From the NCBI GenBank assembly GCA_023375785.1, contig SZWC01009433.1, positions 1,849 to 35,562 on the forward strand: 33,714 bases of DNA, given 5' to 3'. Made by a program: the position numbers and the translations under genes. Shown one piece after another: positions 32,761-33,714 of the stretch. The notes under the pieces are model-generated. The model saw only the letters and a program-made list of their open reading frames with translations, was not told where the DNA came from and ran no database searches. The DNA comes from Penium margaritaceum. Lineage: Eukaryota; Streptophyta; Zygnematophyceae; Desmidiales; Peniaceae. Position 1 is the stretch's first letter. Every line of letters begins with the position of its first letter.

Positions 32761-33597
32761 TTTCCAGCAACAGAGGTGGCATACCGTGAAGGCTGAGACA
32801 AGGACCCAGACGGTTGAGACTCCTTTCTTGTCCGTCACCAAGTGCTGCACTAGGCGGCAATCAAAAGGGGTGACGTGTTACTGCCACCGATGGGCTATGA
32901 CGCACCAAGGCAAGAGTTCGAGGCATACGATACTTGAGCCATGGTCACTGGTTTATGGCCCATGCACGTGTGCGCATACGCCCTCGTCTCAGTTCGGATC
33001 ATGAGGATAGGTTAAAAAATGAGATGATTGATTATTTTTGTGTAAACAAAAGTTTTTGCAAACTGTGACTATACATTGTAAACCGATGGTGGAGCCAAGA
33101 GAATGGCGATTCCAGTGTTATCACTATGGATTTGTAACGTTTGTATTGCCTTTATTGTGTGAAGGAATGCTTGAAACGAATATGTAGTCTAAAGGTAGGC
33201 AGATTGTGGATCTAGGCATTGAACACTTCTATGTCATTTGTCCATTGCATTTGGACTAAGCGATAACATTTGAAATCGATGAACGACTGTCTTGCTATGG
33301 ATGACCTGTATCATGCATACATGGACATCTACTTGCATGGTGCAGTGAACCACATGCTATGACCTTGTCTGCCAGAATAGGCTCATGTGGCAGAAGCATC
33401 GAGTGCACACGTGAAATTCCAATTTTTGCAAAAATACCCCAGTCCCAGGAGACAACTCCCAAGACACCTAAAGAACCAGATTTGGGTGTCCCGGGGTGTG
33501 TTTTGGACCTACAACACAATGTACCAGCAACGATGTAGATTGTTGTTACGTTGTCTATGTAGGGTTCCCATTATGGACAACGAGGATCATATTGATG
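32761..33597. other. spacer upstream of the hAT relic, no gene seen
   Basis: Short frames (32723-33004 plus, 33295-33519 minus) have no recognisable motif. The 5' end of the hAT element should lie here, but no terminal inverted repeat was recognised. Confidence 0.4.
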
Positions 33598-33598
33598 T

Positions 33599-33714
<116 letters not shown>

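Overview
The window is eukaryotic nuclear DNA that is almost entirely mobile elements, simple repeats and AT-rich spacer. I find no intact host gene, no rRNA or tRNA gene and no CRISPR array. Plant-type Ty1/copia organisation (a primer-binding site resembling the initiator-tRNA-Met one), a pogo/Tigger-like DDE element, a hAT relic and long GATATA, GA and AC tracts suggest a large, repeat-rich genome of a plant or streptophyte alga. A charophyte would fit, but the species assignment is a guess.

Layout. 1-215 is a (GATATA)n tract, and 216-6780 is mostly AT-rich spacer with one GC-richer, unexplained island (about 1000-2290). 6780-12500 is a low-complexity province. In it, purine-only (GGA/GA) stretches alternate with degenerate CAATGGTGATGG-like tracts, and a diverged repeat of about 350-415 bp (8500-9860) carries GTGTAT/ATACAC motifs and G-run/C-run hairpins. 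A second (GATATA)n tract holds an assembly join (N at 12711). 13566-14006 may be a LINE C-terminal relic.

15606-23468 is a complete but dead Ty1/copia retrotransposon: two LTRs about 90% identical by eye, a near-matching 5-bp target duplication, PBS, CAG-rich leader, gag, protease, integrase, RT, RNase H and polypurine tract. It carries at least five frameshifts, many nonsense codons and damaged catalytic motifs (protease DFG, RT YVDN).

24034-28980 appears to be the 5' end of a diverged relative (LTR plus CAG/TAG-rich leader) split by two DNA transposons, both at TA targets. One is a 470-bp non-autonomous element (25081-25550). The other is a 3148-bp pogo-like element (25660-28807) with related terminal repeats and a minus-strand transposase frame of 709 residues. 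That frame is broken only by one TAG and by a 250-bp assembly duplication around the N at 26987.

30179-32760 (minus) is a decayed hAT transposase with a possible BED-like finger, a DUF659-like region, a dimerisation block and an acidic, then Gln- or Thr/Pro-rich, tail. The window ends in (AC)n.

Together the parts record successive nested insertions followed by decay. Many of the stop codons can be explained by C-to-T or G-to-A change (CAG/CAA to TAG/TAA, CGA to TGA, TGG to TAG/TGA), as expected for cytosine-methylated, silenced elements.
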